Assembly (NCBI RefSeq): GCF_036323735.1
Contig: NC_086029.1
Coordinates: forward strand, 45,762,857-45,826,856
Length of the DNA: 64,000 nucleotides
Source of the DNA: Rattus norvegicus
Taxonomy: Eukaryota > Chordata > Mammalia > Rodentia > Muridae
Direction: 5' to 3'
Shown here: positions 32,179 to 43,898 of the stretch, piece after piece
Position numbering within the stretch: position 1 is the stretch's first letter
Layout of the letters: each line of letters opens with the position of its first letter
Made by a program: the position numbers and the translations under genes
Notes under the pieces: model-generated
What the model saw: only the letters and a program-made list of their open reading frames with translations
The model's database searches: none
Told to the model about the DNA's origin: nothing

Positions 32179-34085
32179 CATAGCTGGTCATCTATCTCTG
32201 TAGGCTCCACATTTATGGATTCAACCAACCATGAATTGAAAATATTAGGAGAAAATTGACAAGATCAAAAGTGTGCATTTTGTCTTGTCAGTGTTACACA
32301 AACAATGCAGTCTAACAACTGTAGTTGTTTACAAAGCGTTTAGACTGCACCGAGTATATGGCCAGAAATTCGGGATGGGAAACTGCAGGAGAGCACACAC
32401 ACACAACACATGTGAATGCTAGAGAGTACACACACAGCACATGTGAATGCTGGAGAGCACACACACACAGCACATGTGAATACTGGAGAGCATACACACA
32501 GCACATGTGAATGCTAGAGAGTACACACACACAGCACATGTGAATACTGAAGAGCACACACACAGCACATGTGAATGCTGGAGAGCACACACACAGCACA
32601 TGTGAATGCTGGAGAGCACACACACACAGCACATGTGAATGCTGGAGAGCACACACAGCACATGTGAATGCTGGAGAGCACACACACAGCACATGTGAAT
32701 ACTGGAGAGCACACACACAGCACATGTGAATGCTGGAGAGCACACACACACAGCACATGTGAATGCTGGAGAGCACACACACACAGTACATGTGAATGCT
32801 GGAGAGCACACACACAGCACATGTGAATGCTGGAGAGCACACACACAGCACATGTGAATGCTGGAGAGCACACACACAGCACATGTGAATTCTGGAGAGC
32901 ACACACTCAGCACATGTGAATGCTGGAGAGGACACACACACAGCACATGTGAATGCTGGAGAGCACACACACAGCACATGTGAATGCTGGAGAGCACACA
33001 CACACAGCACATGTGAATGCTGGAGAGCACACACACAGCACATGTGAATGCTGGAGAGCACACACACAGCACATGTGAATGCTGGAGAGCACACACACAC
33101 AGCACATGTGAATGCTGGAGAGCACACACACACAGCACATGTGAATGCTGGAGAGCACACACAGCACATGTGAATACTGGAGAGCACACACAGCACATGT
33201 GAATACTGGAGAGCACACACACAGCACATGTGAATACTGGAGAGCACACACACAGCACATGTGAATGCTGGAGAGCACACACACACAGTACATGTGAATG
33301 CTGGAGAGCACACACACAGCACATGTGAATGCTGGAGAGCACACAAACACAGTACATGTGAATGCTGGAGAGCACACACACAGCACATGTGAATACCGGA
33401 GAGCACACACACAGCACATGTGAATGCTGGAGAGCACATACACAGCACATGTGAATGCTGGAGAGCACACACACAGTACATGTGAATGCTGGAGGGCACA
33501 CACACACAGCACATGTGAATGCTGGAGAGCACATACACACAGCACATGTGAATGCTGGAGAGCACACACACAGCACATGTGAATGCTGGAGAGCACACAC
33601 ACAGCACATGTGAATGCTGGAGAGCACATACACACAGCACATGTGAATGCTGGAGAGCACCCACAGCACATGTGAATGCTGGAGAGCACACACACACAGC
33701 ACATGTGAATGCTGGAGAGCACACACACAGTACATGTGAATACTGGAGAGCACACACACAGCACATGTGAATGCTGGAGAGCACACACACAGCACATGTG
33801 AATGCTGGAGAGCACACACACACAGTACATGTGAATGCTGGAGAGCACACACAGCACATGTGAATGCTGGAGAGTACACACACACACAGCACATGTGAAT
33901 GCTGGAGAGCACACACAGCACATAAAAATGTTGGGGAGCACACACATAGCACATACAAATGTTGGGGTGCACACACAACATATGCAAATGTTGAGATGCT
34001 TTTAATAAGGGACCTGAGCATACTCTGATTCTCAGTATCCGAAGGGGGCCCCCTTAGAACCTGTGAGGCACCCTTTGTCACTGGA
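32179..34085 (-). mobile_element. Tigger-like DNA transposon split by a minisatellite
   Basis: The left piece (32179-32370) contains ggattcaaccaaccatgaat, tgaaaatattaggagaaaat, tcttgtcagtgttacac and caatgcagtctaacaactg. The right piece (33990-34070) contains ataagggacctgagcatact and cagtatccgaagggggccc. In order and spacing these match the two halves of a short non-autonomous Tc1/mariner Tigger-class element common to mammals. No transposase remains. The intervening 1.6 kb is the minisatellite, which replaces only about 30 bp of the ancestral element. Strand follows my recollection of the consensus. Confidence 0.65.
32387..33990. repeat. 31-bp minisatellite, about 48 intact copies
   Basis: The unit runs approximately gctggagagcacacacac then agcacatgtgaat. 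Its length varies in 2-bp steps (about 27-35) with the number of CA pairs. I count 48 units carrying acatgtgaat plus three degenerate units at 33915-33990 (acataaaaat, acatacaaat, atatgcaaat). Substitution variants (gctgg/actgg, agcaca/agtaca, gcacaca/gcataca) are interspersed rather than grouped, as expected from repeated unequal exchange. All three minus-strand frames stay open over long distances, giving Cys/Val/His-rich frames up to 595 codons. These shift phase with the CA count and are not genes. Confidence 0.97.
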
Positions 34086-37000
34086 TTGCCTTTCATCAAT
34101 TGCTGTCACCTTCGGTGCTACCGAAACTTACTCAAACACAGGGGACTATCCGGGATCTCACACAGACCTGGGGAGCCTGAAGGCCCAGGCAATTTGTCAG
34201 GCTTCTGTCTCCTTAAGTCCCAGCACAGGAGTTAGGCAGAGTGTTTGTAAGGCACTGGTGCTGTGTTAAAGCTGAATGATGCTGCTTTAAGCTTCGGCAA
34301 GTGAACCTCCCTTGGGCTTACTCTGGAAGTCTTCCTTGAATTGTTCTCTACCCTAGCACTCAGCCTCGCCCCTCCACTGACTTGCTGGATGAACCATTGG
34401 CAGCGTTAGGCAGAGCACTGGGAGCTGATTATCTGTCGGCAGAGTGAATCCCTTGTTTGCCAGCCCACCCAGAACTCCTGTTGCAATTGCATTAATGAGC
34501 AGTCATTTTCATTAAGTACCTTCCAGAGTTCACAGAGCCAAACAACTGGGGATGTTATTTAAAAAGAAAAAAAAAAGGTAAGATGGTTAGAGAGAGAGAA
34601 AAAACGGTGTCACCACAGAATTTGATATCTACGAGTTTGTATGTGCAAGATGGAGAACACCGAACCAATTAGGCAATCCCTTGGTGTTACACTGAAAAGG
34701 TCCGGAGGGAAGAAGGTGGCATGGGTTGAAAGAGCTCATGAAGATTTATCTCCAAAGACTAGGGTTTGCGCCTTCGTCAAGTGGAGACATTGGATTCAAC
34801 ACCAGGAATTCGAGGTGCACCCAGAGTGGGCAGAGTACAGTTAGCACCCGGTTTCTGGCCTTGACAAGGACAGTGAAGCCAGAGTTCAACACACCTGTCA
34901 TAAACGCCAGAGCTCGGTAGAAATGCCGAACCTGGAGCAGATGATAGAAAACCATCACTTTATCAGAGCACAGTAGTGTGGGATTCTCAGCCATCAGATT
35001 TCCGTGCCCCTTCGAGGGTTCTTAGCTATTCCTCACTTGCTATTTGTGTTTTGCATGTTTGTTTGGACCGCCAGTGCTTCTGTGTGCATGAGTGAGCTTG
35101 TGAACACAGATGTCCATGTATGTAACAGAGGAGGCCAGCAGACAATCTCAGGTGTCATCCTTAGGCACTCTACCCAACCCACCTGAGACAGAGAGACTAT
35201 CTTTAGTCCCAGAATGTGTGGCCAGTGAGTTCCAGGGATTCCGTCCCCCTCCCCCTCCCCCTATCTCTGTATATGATTCCAGAGAGTGAACGCTCAAGTT
35301 CCTATCATTGAGCCCCCTCCCCCAACCCTTATTTCCTGTGCCTTTTCTGGTAAGCTTGTGACCCCAAAGATGCGCAAAAGAGCAGGTGTGCCAGCAAACT
35401 AATACCAGCACCCATTTGCTGGCTCTTATCATGGACAGATATGTTAGCAAAAGCTAGATCCTCATCAGAGCCTAGGAAAGCTAAAATCATGCCATAGTTA
35501 TTCAAAAAGGGAAACCGAAGGTTGGAGAAGTTGTGAGATTCAGGAAATCTTGTGAGATTTAGGAAGACCTTGCTTTCTGGGTTGGCAGAGCGCACTGGGG
35601 ACCACAGAGATCTACTGTTTCATAACCATGGGACAATCAAAGATTTCCACCCTCATTAATGAGTGGTTCTGTTCGGGCGCAAGAGCACTGCTGTTTGTCT
35701 TTTGCCTCTGGGCACTGGGTTGTGGGACCCTGTGAGGTGCCTGCCTTTGATCCCAATGGCTGAGGCGGCTGGGTCACCAGGCTTATTACCAAGTCAAGCT
35801 CAGTACCTATTCTGCTGTCTCTGCTTCTTCCACAATAGGACAGCTGGGGGGGAGGGGGCGGTATCAGCACGTCTGTATGGAGGAGAATCAAGAGCCCATT
35901 CCATCCCTCTGATGTATGGACTCCTCATGGAAGCCTAGACGTTTGAGGAATGAGGATAGAAAAGGGGCAGACATGGCAGTATGAGGCAGAGCGGAGCTGT
36001 CCTGGTGACTGAGAGTCACCAAAGACTCTGTTCCGATGGTGCCAGACTGCAGTACAATTAGGGGGACACAGAGCAGTGTGAGGGGAGAGGTGATGGGTTG
36101 GAAGACACAAAGATAATAGGAGGAAGCGCCCTGTCCTGGTGCTCATGGGATAGACTTTCCCAGAATGCACTGGTGTCTACTCCGCATCCCCAGCGCTTTG
36201 ATAGTCTCCAGAGCCGTCTTCATTATTGGAAGGCATCTGTTGCTGACTCTCTGGTAGGATATCTTATCTTATCAACCAAAATGACTCACAGGAACACATG
36301 TCAAAGGGGATGAGAGATGGAATTTGGGGTGTCTCCCAGACAGCTATGACTCTGTGATGACACAGGACATGTGGATACTGCCCACTGCTAAGCCTTCGTG
36401 TGGGACGCCCGGTCTCCAAGTTTTAAGTCCATCCATCATGACCCCGGGGCATTTCCCTCTGACCTGGTTTTTCTCTGCCCCAGTTATATCTATGGTTCTC
36501 AACCTGTGACTCTGCCTCTCTGAGAAGTACTCTTGGTCTCTATCATTCATGACACCACCACACAGATAATGTCTCTCACCGTTTTTGAGTTTGGACCAGG
36601 CCCATCCCATCCTCCCCACAATGCCTAGAATTGTTAGACAGTGTGTTGTTACAGAAAACCCATCTCATCTTCCTTCAGAGTTTATTATCTTTAGTGGAGC
36701 TAAGAGCACGCATGGATAATTAATATAGAAAAACGGACAAGCTAGCACACAGGTCTCTTTAGAAAATGGACTTATAAAGCCATTTGTTTCTCCACATTGC
36801 CAAAATCCATATTCAAGCCTAGATGATCCTTGTAGTCGGTCCATGGCTATGACCAAAGGGGAGGGAGGGGACATGCTGGCATATCCAGCACTTTCTGGGG
36901 GAGCGTTCCCATTGGGAACAAGCCACATGACATCTTTGTGTCACCTGGCTGAAGTAAAGCCCACCACACCATGAGAGGACTCAGGGTTGTGTGTAAATAA

Positions 37001-37261
37001 TGGCCTTTAGTGATACCCTGTACTTGGCTAGTGGTTTGTAACCCTCTGAGCTTTCCGTAGCAGTGATAACGACACTTAGGAAACATCAAAGCATCAGATA
37101 TTTGGGTTTCCGTGGGAATGTACAAAGGCTCAAACTCACCCGGAGAAGGAACTGGAGATGGGAACCCTTTGCCTGTGCATTGAGTAAGCAAAAGACACAT
37201 ACGGTTCAATTGAAAGAGTGGGTTAGACAGGGCTTCCAAATAGCTTGCTTCCTGAGTGCCT
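34086..37261. other. Unique sequence, no gene recognised
   Basis: About 3.2 kb with few recognisable repeats. The interval 34455-34560 contains caattgcattaatgagcag and tcattttcattaag, clustered homeodomain/POU-type words and a candidate conserved element. A (CCCCCT)n stretch lies at 35243-35262. No exon is recognised. Confidence 0.5.
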
Positions 37262-37610
37262 GTACTGGTTGTCCTTCGTCAACTTGACACCAACTACAGT
37301 CACCTGGCAAGAGGGAACTCAAGTGAGAGACGGCCTCCCTCGATGGGCCTCTGAGCAAGTCTGTAGGGTTTGGTATTGATTGGCGATTGACATGGGAGGC
37401 TCTATCCCACTGTGGGCTGGGCCATTCCTGGATAGGTAGTCCCAGGAAGCAGGGTACACAGTCTGTGGAGAGCAAGCCAGAAATCAGTGTTCCTCCATGG
37501 CTTCTGCTTCAATCCCTGCTCTAGGTTCTTGCCTGGGGTTCCCGCCCTGACTTCCCTCTCGAGCTGTGCCGCTGCCCCCATATAACAGCTGCTGGCTGCG
37601 TGCAGCCAGC
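37262..37610 (+). mobile_element. Rodent LTR-like repeat, probably MaLR class
   Basis: gttgtccttcgtcaacttga, ggcctctgagcaagtctgta, gtgggctgggccattcctgg, gagcaagccagaaatcagtg and cctccatggcttctgcttc follow the same block order as 243-640. The 3' end with the polyadenylation region is missing. Confidence 0.65.
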
Positions 37611-37914
37611 TAGGTTGAAATTCACTCAAGCTGCCTCAGAACTAAGATCCAGGCCCTCACCTGCACCAGTCACATTTCCTGCACCCAGCAGTACACGTGG
37701 CTAATGGCTGACATATTGCCAGCAGACACACAGCACATCCACCACAGACAGTGTGGCTGAGCAGCACTGGTCTAAAGCACACACCTCAGGATTACGATCT
37801 CCTCTCCGTGTTATTCAGTACTGCGGAGAGAGCCCGGCGCAGAAGCAAACATGGTCAAGGTTTTTCGTTCAAGGACAGCTCTGAGCATCGTCTCCAGGAT
37901 TTGCTTCTCATCAT
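37611..37914. other. Unassigned sequence
   Basis: No gene or confident repeat is seen. Confidence 0.45.
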
Positions 37915-38095
37915 TTATTTATTCTCGAGCTGTATATTTATATTTATTGAGTGCCTGTGATGTGCCAGGTGCCCTGCTAGATGCTGAGGAAGAAAAACAG
38001 GAGCCGGTCTTTACCCTTATCGAGCTCAATCTCTACCTGGGCACACAAACCAAGTAAGGGCGCAAGCAGGTAGATTCACTAATTATAACTGGTGA
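37915..38095 (+). mobile_element. L2/MIR-related ancient repeat fragment
   Basis: atttattgagtgcctgtgat, gtgccaggtgccctgctaga, tgctgaggaagaaaaacagg and tcgagctcaatctctacctg reproduce the well-known 3' end of L2 or a MIR relative. It is expected at the same place in other placental mammals. Confidence 0.6.
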
Positions 38096-40295
38096 AAATG
38101 TCAGAGGGGGCCAGAATCGGAAGCTTCATAGGCAGTACCTGAACCCACCCCCTGTAAAACTGCCACTCAAGGAAGCGTGGATGGGTGGATCACCAGGAAG
38201 GAGCCAGGAGTGTTAAGGGCCAAGAGAAAGATGTCCTCGGCCAGTTGGATCTGGAACCCTTTGTGTGTGAATGAGCCTTATTGCGTGAGCAAAAGAAGAA
38301 CGATCCTAAAGACTGTTGCACAGTCAGCAGCTGGGAGAGGCGTGAGGCGGGATTTTAAAGAGGAGCCTCTCTCCGGGTGAGTGACATGACGCCACATGTT
38401 AACCTGGAGGCCACACTCCAGCCATTCTGCAGTCTGCACAAGCCCTGGGAGTGAGCAGCGAGGGGCTGGAATGCTGCAATCATAGCTAAGAGAGGACGGG
38501 TCAGACTAGGAGCCTCTGGCCTGGAGACACATGAGCACTCCTATAGTGACAGTGACATTAGAACTGAACTTAGCTTCCCCAAGGCTGTCAGGCTCTCCAA
38601 ACAGATGCATTCGCTCCCGGAGAGGACAATTCGGGAAGCTTGGGACACTTAGAAAACTCTAGAAGCCTAGAGAGAAGATTTGCAGGCGTCTCCCTGAGGT
38701 CATAAATAAGCACTGAGTAACGCTGGGAGAGGGGAGGCTCTTCGGTGGCCATCTGATGTTGTGCAGAAAATGATGGGAGACAGCTCTCATGACTTGGCAT
38801 CCATGTTGACTTGGGCATCGTGGACCTTCTGATGACCAAGCTACCTTGAAGTCACCCTTCATTTACAGTCCCATAAATGATCCCAATTAATTCGTTGGCT
38901 CGTCCTGCTGGACCTAGGTAGAATCGCCTCTTTGGTCCATCGTCGGGGGCCTATGTGGGATGACTGGATCCTTGCTCACATCTCCCAAGAAAAAGTCAAA
39001 AGCATCTCCACTGCTCCCTCACCCTCTTCAGTGAGCCAATCTCTTCTTACTTCTGCTTGTAAAATTCCACGTGTCCTCGGGCCCTCCGATCCGCCATGTT
39101 GCTGCGTGTCTTCTAATTGCCATGGCCTCAGATGATTCTCCCACACTTTGTTGAGTCACAGTACTGATAATATGTGCCACTTGCACATGGTGATGTCCTT
39201 TTGGTTGACCTTGGTCCCCGGACTGCTCTGAAAAGCATTAAATGACTTAGCACCTCTTCAAGCATCTCCCTGAAGCCTACTTCAGGGCTAGTACCTGGTC
39301 CTCTAATTTACAGATAAGGATTTAAACACACTTGTTAAGGGAACTAATGGCTGGCTGTGTCTGCCCTTGCTAACGTGATCTTTCTTTTTGTTTAACATCT
39401 TACTTTTATTTCCGTTACCCCACTTTCTTTGAACATTACTTCCTAACCAATTGTACAGAGGAGGCACAAAACTATTCTTTTAAACATCAGATCTGTCCCT
39501 GGTGGGCTGCCTTTGGCAGCAGACCTGCTCTGAAACCCGCAAAGGCTCCGTGAGAGCCACGGGGAGTGCAAAGTGTGTTCGATTATCTCTCGATATTCAA
39601 AGTAAGTGGGGGTGCTTAAGGCAGCAACTGTGCATCCTCGGTGGCCCCTCTGACTATCGTGGGAACTCTGAAGCACAGACTGTTCATCTCAGTATGCGCA
39701 CAGCAGCCAACATAAGTGCACAGTAGGTCTTCAGACACATTGGTTGATCGGAAAATAATTGGTCTGATGGGCTCTCTTGGAATGAGCCCCACGGTGATAG
39801 CCTTTCCTCTAGGCAAGCAGGCACAAGCCCTAGAGAGAGAAGAAGTGCACACGGTTTAGCACCCAGCTTGGTCCACTATGCTGAGTGACGTGTCCAGTGA
39901 GTGGTGGAAATATGAAGTCAACAGGATCTGTCATTTGCTACCTTCCCTGTGACTCAGCAATGTCCAATCGTTGGCCTTCGCCATCTTTCATCTGTCCTTT
40001 CCTTGTCCTCTTCCCTTCTAACCACCTGTCACCAACCAGCTCCTCTCTCACCTGCCACTCATCCTCCCAACCCTCTCCTCTGTCTCCTTCAACTGATCAG
40101 AAAGGGGAGAGGCCCCCAAGTGTCATTCCTCCCCCTTCTTTCCCTCTGGCTTCTTTAAAGGTTTCTAGAATCCATTTCGATTTCAAATGCTCACACTGTG
40201 TTGTCTGGACATTGACTTTCAGAATCTTCTGGCTCACTAGTCACAGTCCTAACTCCAGGAGCAAATCTGAGAGGGGCTGGTTGGCACCCCACTAC
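38096..40295. other. Unique sequence, no gene recognised
   Basis: About 2.2 kb. A weak MIR-like segment (atttacagataaggatttaa) lies at 39305-39345. The interval 40000-40140 is C/T-rich. No exon is supported. Confidence 0.5.
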
Positions 40296-40418
40296 ACTTG
40301 AACAGAGGAACGAGGTAAGGTTTGACTTTGACTTTGAGAATGATATCTGCTTTCTTTCTCCTCCTTCAGCCAGTTGCCCGTTGCTCTGAATCAGTAAGAC
40401 TGCCAGAGAGGACAGAGA
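40296..40418 (+). repeat. Local duplication, copy A
   Basis: Contains acagaggaacgaggtaaggt, then a C/T-rich stretch ending ctcctccttcag and gttgcccgttgctctga. Copy B at 40713-40818 repeats this order with about 15-20 percent divergence by eye. Confidence 0.75.
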
Positions 40419-40712
40419 GGAACCCCAATATGTAGGCTGTGTTTGGCCTAAGTCTTCCATGAGTGTTAAAGTTTCCAACACTGGGCCTGCCCTGAGGGAG
40501 GGAGTTGCTTTCTTCCTGCGATGGGAGGGGAGGGGGCTCCTCCTATTTCTGAGCTGTTTACTTAGACGGGCATCAATAATTCAGGGTTCCAGCTCCCTTT
40601 CTGAAAGCCCAGGTAAGGGCAAAGGGCTTAGCACTAGGCCAGTAGCTCATTCGCTTTCTCCTGTGAGACTCCAGGGATCCCAGCAGGCTCCTAGATGGCC
40701 AGACCTGGCTGT

Positions 40713-40818
40713 ACTTGGACAGAGGAACGAGGTAAGGTTTGACTTTGAGAGGAAAATCTGCTTCAGTTCTCCTTCAGCTAGTTGCCCATTTCTCTGACTC
40801 CATGAGATTGCCAGAGGC
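40713..40818 (+). repeat. Local duplication, copy B
   Basis: Repeats the order of copy A 417 bp downstream: acagaggaacgaggtaaggt, ttctccttcag, gttgcccatttctctga. Both copies preserve a donor-like gaggtaagg and an acceptor-like ccttcag. Confidence 0.75.
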
Positions 40819-40848
40819 CACATCTGGGCCTGGGGCCCCCCCGGCCTC

Positions 40849-40920
40849 TCTCACCGCAGTGTGCTATCCAGGGAAGGCTCCCATCCTGCCTTCAGACCCC
40901 AGCTTCTTACATGAATCCAG
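40849..40920 (+). repeat. Second local duplication, copy 1, exon-like
   Basis: ctcaccgcagtgtgctatcc and ggctcccatcctgccttcag also occur, diverged, at 41206-41270. Here the segment 40860-40920 is bounded by an acceptor-like ctctctcaccgcag and a donor-like ccaggtaagaag, so it looks like a 61-bp exon. There is no evidence that it is transcribed. Confidence 0.6.
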
Positions 40921-41205
40921 GTAAGAAGGGAACTATGGGTTCTGCATTTGTCTCTTGAATTCTGCTTATATTTATAGGGTCTCACCAATGGATGAAAGCG
41001 TGGCCGTGAGTTCAGAGGCTGGCTAACTGCATAAGCTCGAGTTTCTAAGTGGGGGTCATGGGGACCAGGGCATGCTCTTACCACTGGGATGTGTGTAAAT
41101 TTCAGCCCTTCGGGGATCTATGTGAACAAGCGTGCAAGTCCTTTTCTTTTTCCTAAGCAACCTGAGGTGCTTCATGACCAAGGTGCCCTTTATTCTACAA
41201 CGGAG

Positions 41206-41270
41206 CCTCACCACAGTGTGCTATCCAAGAGGGCTCCCATCCCAGCCTCAGACTGGGTCAAGTTCTTCCC
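41206..41270 (+). repeat. Second local duplication, copy 2
   Basis: ctcaccacagtgtgctatcc and gggctcccatcccagcctca repeat the segment at 40849, 357 bp downstream. The donor-like site is not preserved here. Confidence 0.7.
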
Positions 41271-42602
41271 CAACAAGTCCAACTCTCTCTCCCTCTGATC
41301 ATTATATTACTTCCCCTTAAGAATAATGCCTAACCAGCCTGAACCTTGCCATTCCAAATTGAAGTGAAGAGAACCAATGTCTACCCCCAGGGTGAAGACA
41401 GAAACATCTGAGCTTCATTTTTTTCTCTGGCCCACAGCCTACTCCTGACCTCAGCTCCAGCACTCTGTGACAGTACCTAACTGGGAAGCTCATTGCCGGG
41501 GAGGGGTCCAAGCCCTTCTGTCATGCTCCCTTATTATAATCTTAGCTCTCTGTGGCTCATTAACACAGTCCATGAAGCGTGGACCCACTACCCCTAACTC
41601 CATTAATACGGCTGCTCACTAACATCAAGGCATTTTACACAGGTCTTGATGGTTTTGAACCTCACGAACTCTGACCCGTAGTTGCTTCTTAACAGGTCTT
41701 TTCCCGCCCCCAAACTTGGAAACTTATATTGCAAACTGCTGTCAGTGGGACTGTCCCATATCAAGATTTCTGGTCAAGCCTCTTCCCAACTGGTCACCAC
41801 TTACTTCTCAGTGCTCACCAAGTGCAGGGACAGCTCTCACTGGGCTGGCAAGTTGGGTACAAAGCTGTCCTGGGACATCTATCTCTCCGGGATGGGGTGA
41901 GGGCAGTTGATTTCATAGTCAAGCCCCGAGTTAGGCTCTAAGGTATTCTCTAAGCAAACTCCTTACTGTCTGATAACTTCACGGTCTCCTCTGAACAGGC
42001 TTTCCACACAGCAAGCTGCCCACTATTGCTGCTTCTGTCTACCCCTCCGGGGTTATTAAAGGGGAACAGTATAAGAACTTCACCTTCTTGTGGACATGCA
42101 AGAGAACAACTTCCTAAGGTGGGGAAGAGAAAGCTCCATGAACAGGTTGGTGGGAAGCATCATAAAAACAACACCAAGGAACAAACAGCTCGTCACAGGC
42201 AAGGTCATGGATAACAACCTGAGTTAGGAACCATGGAAAATGTGTCAGACTGTAAGGGAACTTCAGCTTGCCTTGTGCCCGCCTGCTTTGTGTGGCTTTG
42301 CTGGACTCAGCCCAGAACCCTGTAAACTGATGTTGTTCTCACCAAAGCCATTTTTACACATCAAGACTCAAAGATACGGAGCAACATAGTTGACAGACAG
42401 ACAGCAAGGAAGATGTGGAGCCCAGGCTCCAACCCAGGCATCGGACTGCTAAGGCCTGACCTGACAGGGTGGTCTTTTTCCTCTGTGAGAGAAAAGCTCC
42501 AGGTAGATCCAGTGTTCCGAGGTTCTGCTCTTGCAGCCACTACCTATGCAGCCTCAGAGGTACCATGTACATTTTCTGGGTTGAGGTCTCTTTATCTGTA
42601 GC
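41271..42602. other. Unique sequence, no gene recognised
   Basis: About 1.3 kb with no confident repeat or exon. Confidence 0.5.
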
Positions 42603-42852
42603 ATGGTTTCTCAACCAGCGGTGATTGTGACCATTCGTATGTACTCCTTCTCAGGGACACTTGGAAATGTCTAAACTCATTTTGTGTGTGTGGGGGGGGG
42701 GAGGGGGGACTAGAGGGATAAGTATTGTTGATATCTGAGAAGAAGCCATGGCTGCTGCCGGCTGCAGCATAAAATCCCCATGCCTGCCCCACAGCCAGGG
42801 ACAATGTGGTCCCAAGTGCCAATGCTGTCGAGGTTGAGAATCCCTCCTCTGT
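42603..42852 (+). mobile_element. MER20-like hAT-Charlie element
   Basis: The ends atggtttctcaaccagcggt and gtcgaggttgagaatccctc are hAT-type inverted termini. Between them lie cagggacacttggaaatgtc and ccccacagccagggacaatg, consistent with MER20. A G-rich run (about 42691-42708) has expanded inside. MER20 is an ancient eutherian, non-autonomous element. Its copies are known as regulatory sequence in the uterus of some placental mammals. Confidence 0.65.
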
Positions 42853-43898
42853 AGAAGGTGTGATGTCCCACTCATGCCCCTCACACCAGAGGGTATTCTG
42901 TTGTGTTCTGGGGGCCTAGTGAGTGGGAAACAACTCTGGCACTGACAGACTTACACCTCAGAGTCCTCTTGGGTGAGTCTCCCTAGTTTGCGTCAATGGT
43001 CAGTTCCACACCCTCCACCGAGAACCCTGCTTTCTTTCAAATAAAATCCCGCTGGGTCTCAGGGCTGCCTGGCTTGTTGGCAGCCAGCCCTCAGCTCCCG
43101 TACTGTTGGGGCTGTTTGATTCTGCCACCGTACCTCCTTCCACGACTGGGTTTTGTCTTGCCTGCTCCTGGCATTGCCTCTGACAGCTGGGCTTATGGGG
43201 AGATGAGGCTCCCGATGAAAATCTCCACCACGCTCCCGCGCCCTGACCCAGGCTCAGAGCAAGACAGACAGACATTTCTTTTCTGCCTAGCATCAGGCCT
43301 CCTTTTCTCGGCTATCTGTATTTACTTTGAGAATCATTTCCTCCACCCGGCTTCCTCCAAACACACTTGCCTGCTCCGTTCTCTGTCTTAATTTTTTGTT
43401 TATTTCTCTTTCTTGTATCCCCCATTGATCAGATGCCCTGGAAATATTGCAGGAACAGTGTGTTCTCTGTAAGATTTGGTTACACTTTAATATTTCTCAG
43501 CAAAATGTTGCCTTGGAACACCCAGATGCTAAAACTCCAGGCCCGCTCTGCTTATACTGGACAAGGGCTTCGGCACAGACTGCAATTCATGCTGGACCCA
43601 GGCCCTCCTTAAAGGGCAATCTCACCCAGGCTACAGCAGGAATGTCTCTGCAGGCAGGCCTCTGGAGTCTCTCCTCAGAGAAGCCAGTAGCCAAAAACAG
43701 ACTCCATGCTCTCTCACTGCCTCTACTGCAGCCCTTAGCAGGGCCACAGGAAGGTGCTGATTCTAAACCCAGCTTAAGCAAGCAGTTCCTCTGAGCCTGT
43801 GTCACCACGAGCAGCCCTGCCTCTTGTTACCTCTGACAGAACTTTCAGACTGTGTCATTTAGTCTGAAAACTAGTAAAACTCTCGTGCTATGTTACCT
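42853..43898. other. Unique sequence, no gene recognised
   Basis: About 1 kb. Frames up to 131 residues are unrecognised and overlap on both strands. Confidence 0.5.

Noticed and set aside
32387..33990. CRISPR-like appearance of regularly spaced repeats
   Set aside because: There are no unique spacers. The whole unit repeats, with CA-length changes, and it lies in mammalian DNA inside a transposon.
32312..34099. 595-codon open frame on the minus strand
   Set aside because: It is almost wholly translation of the 31-bp minisatellite. Overlapping frames of 522 and 355 codons exist in other phases, so openness reflects unit composition and not coding selection.
36490..36640. hAT element starting ggttctcaacctgtgac
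   Set aside because: Only the first 17 bp resemble a hAT terminus. The following sequence and a matching opposite end could not be found.
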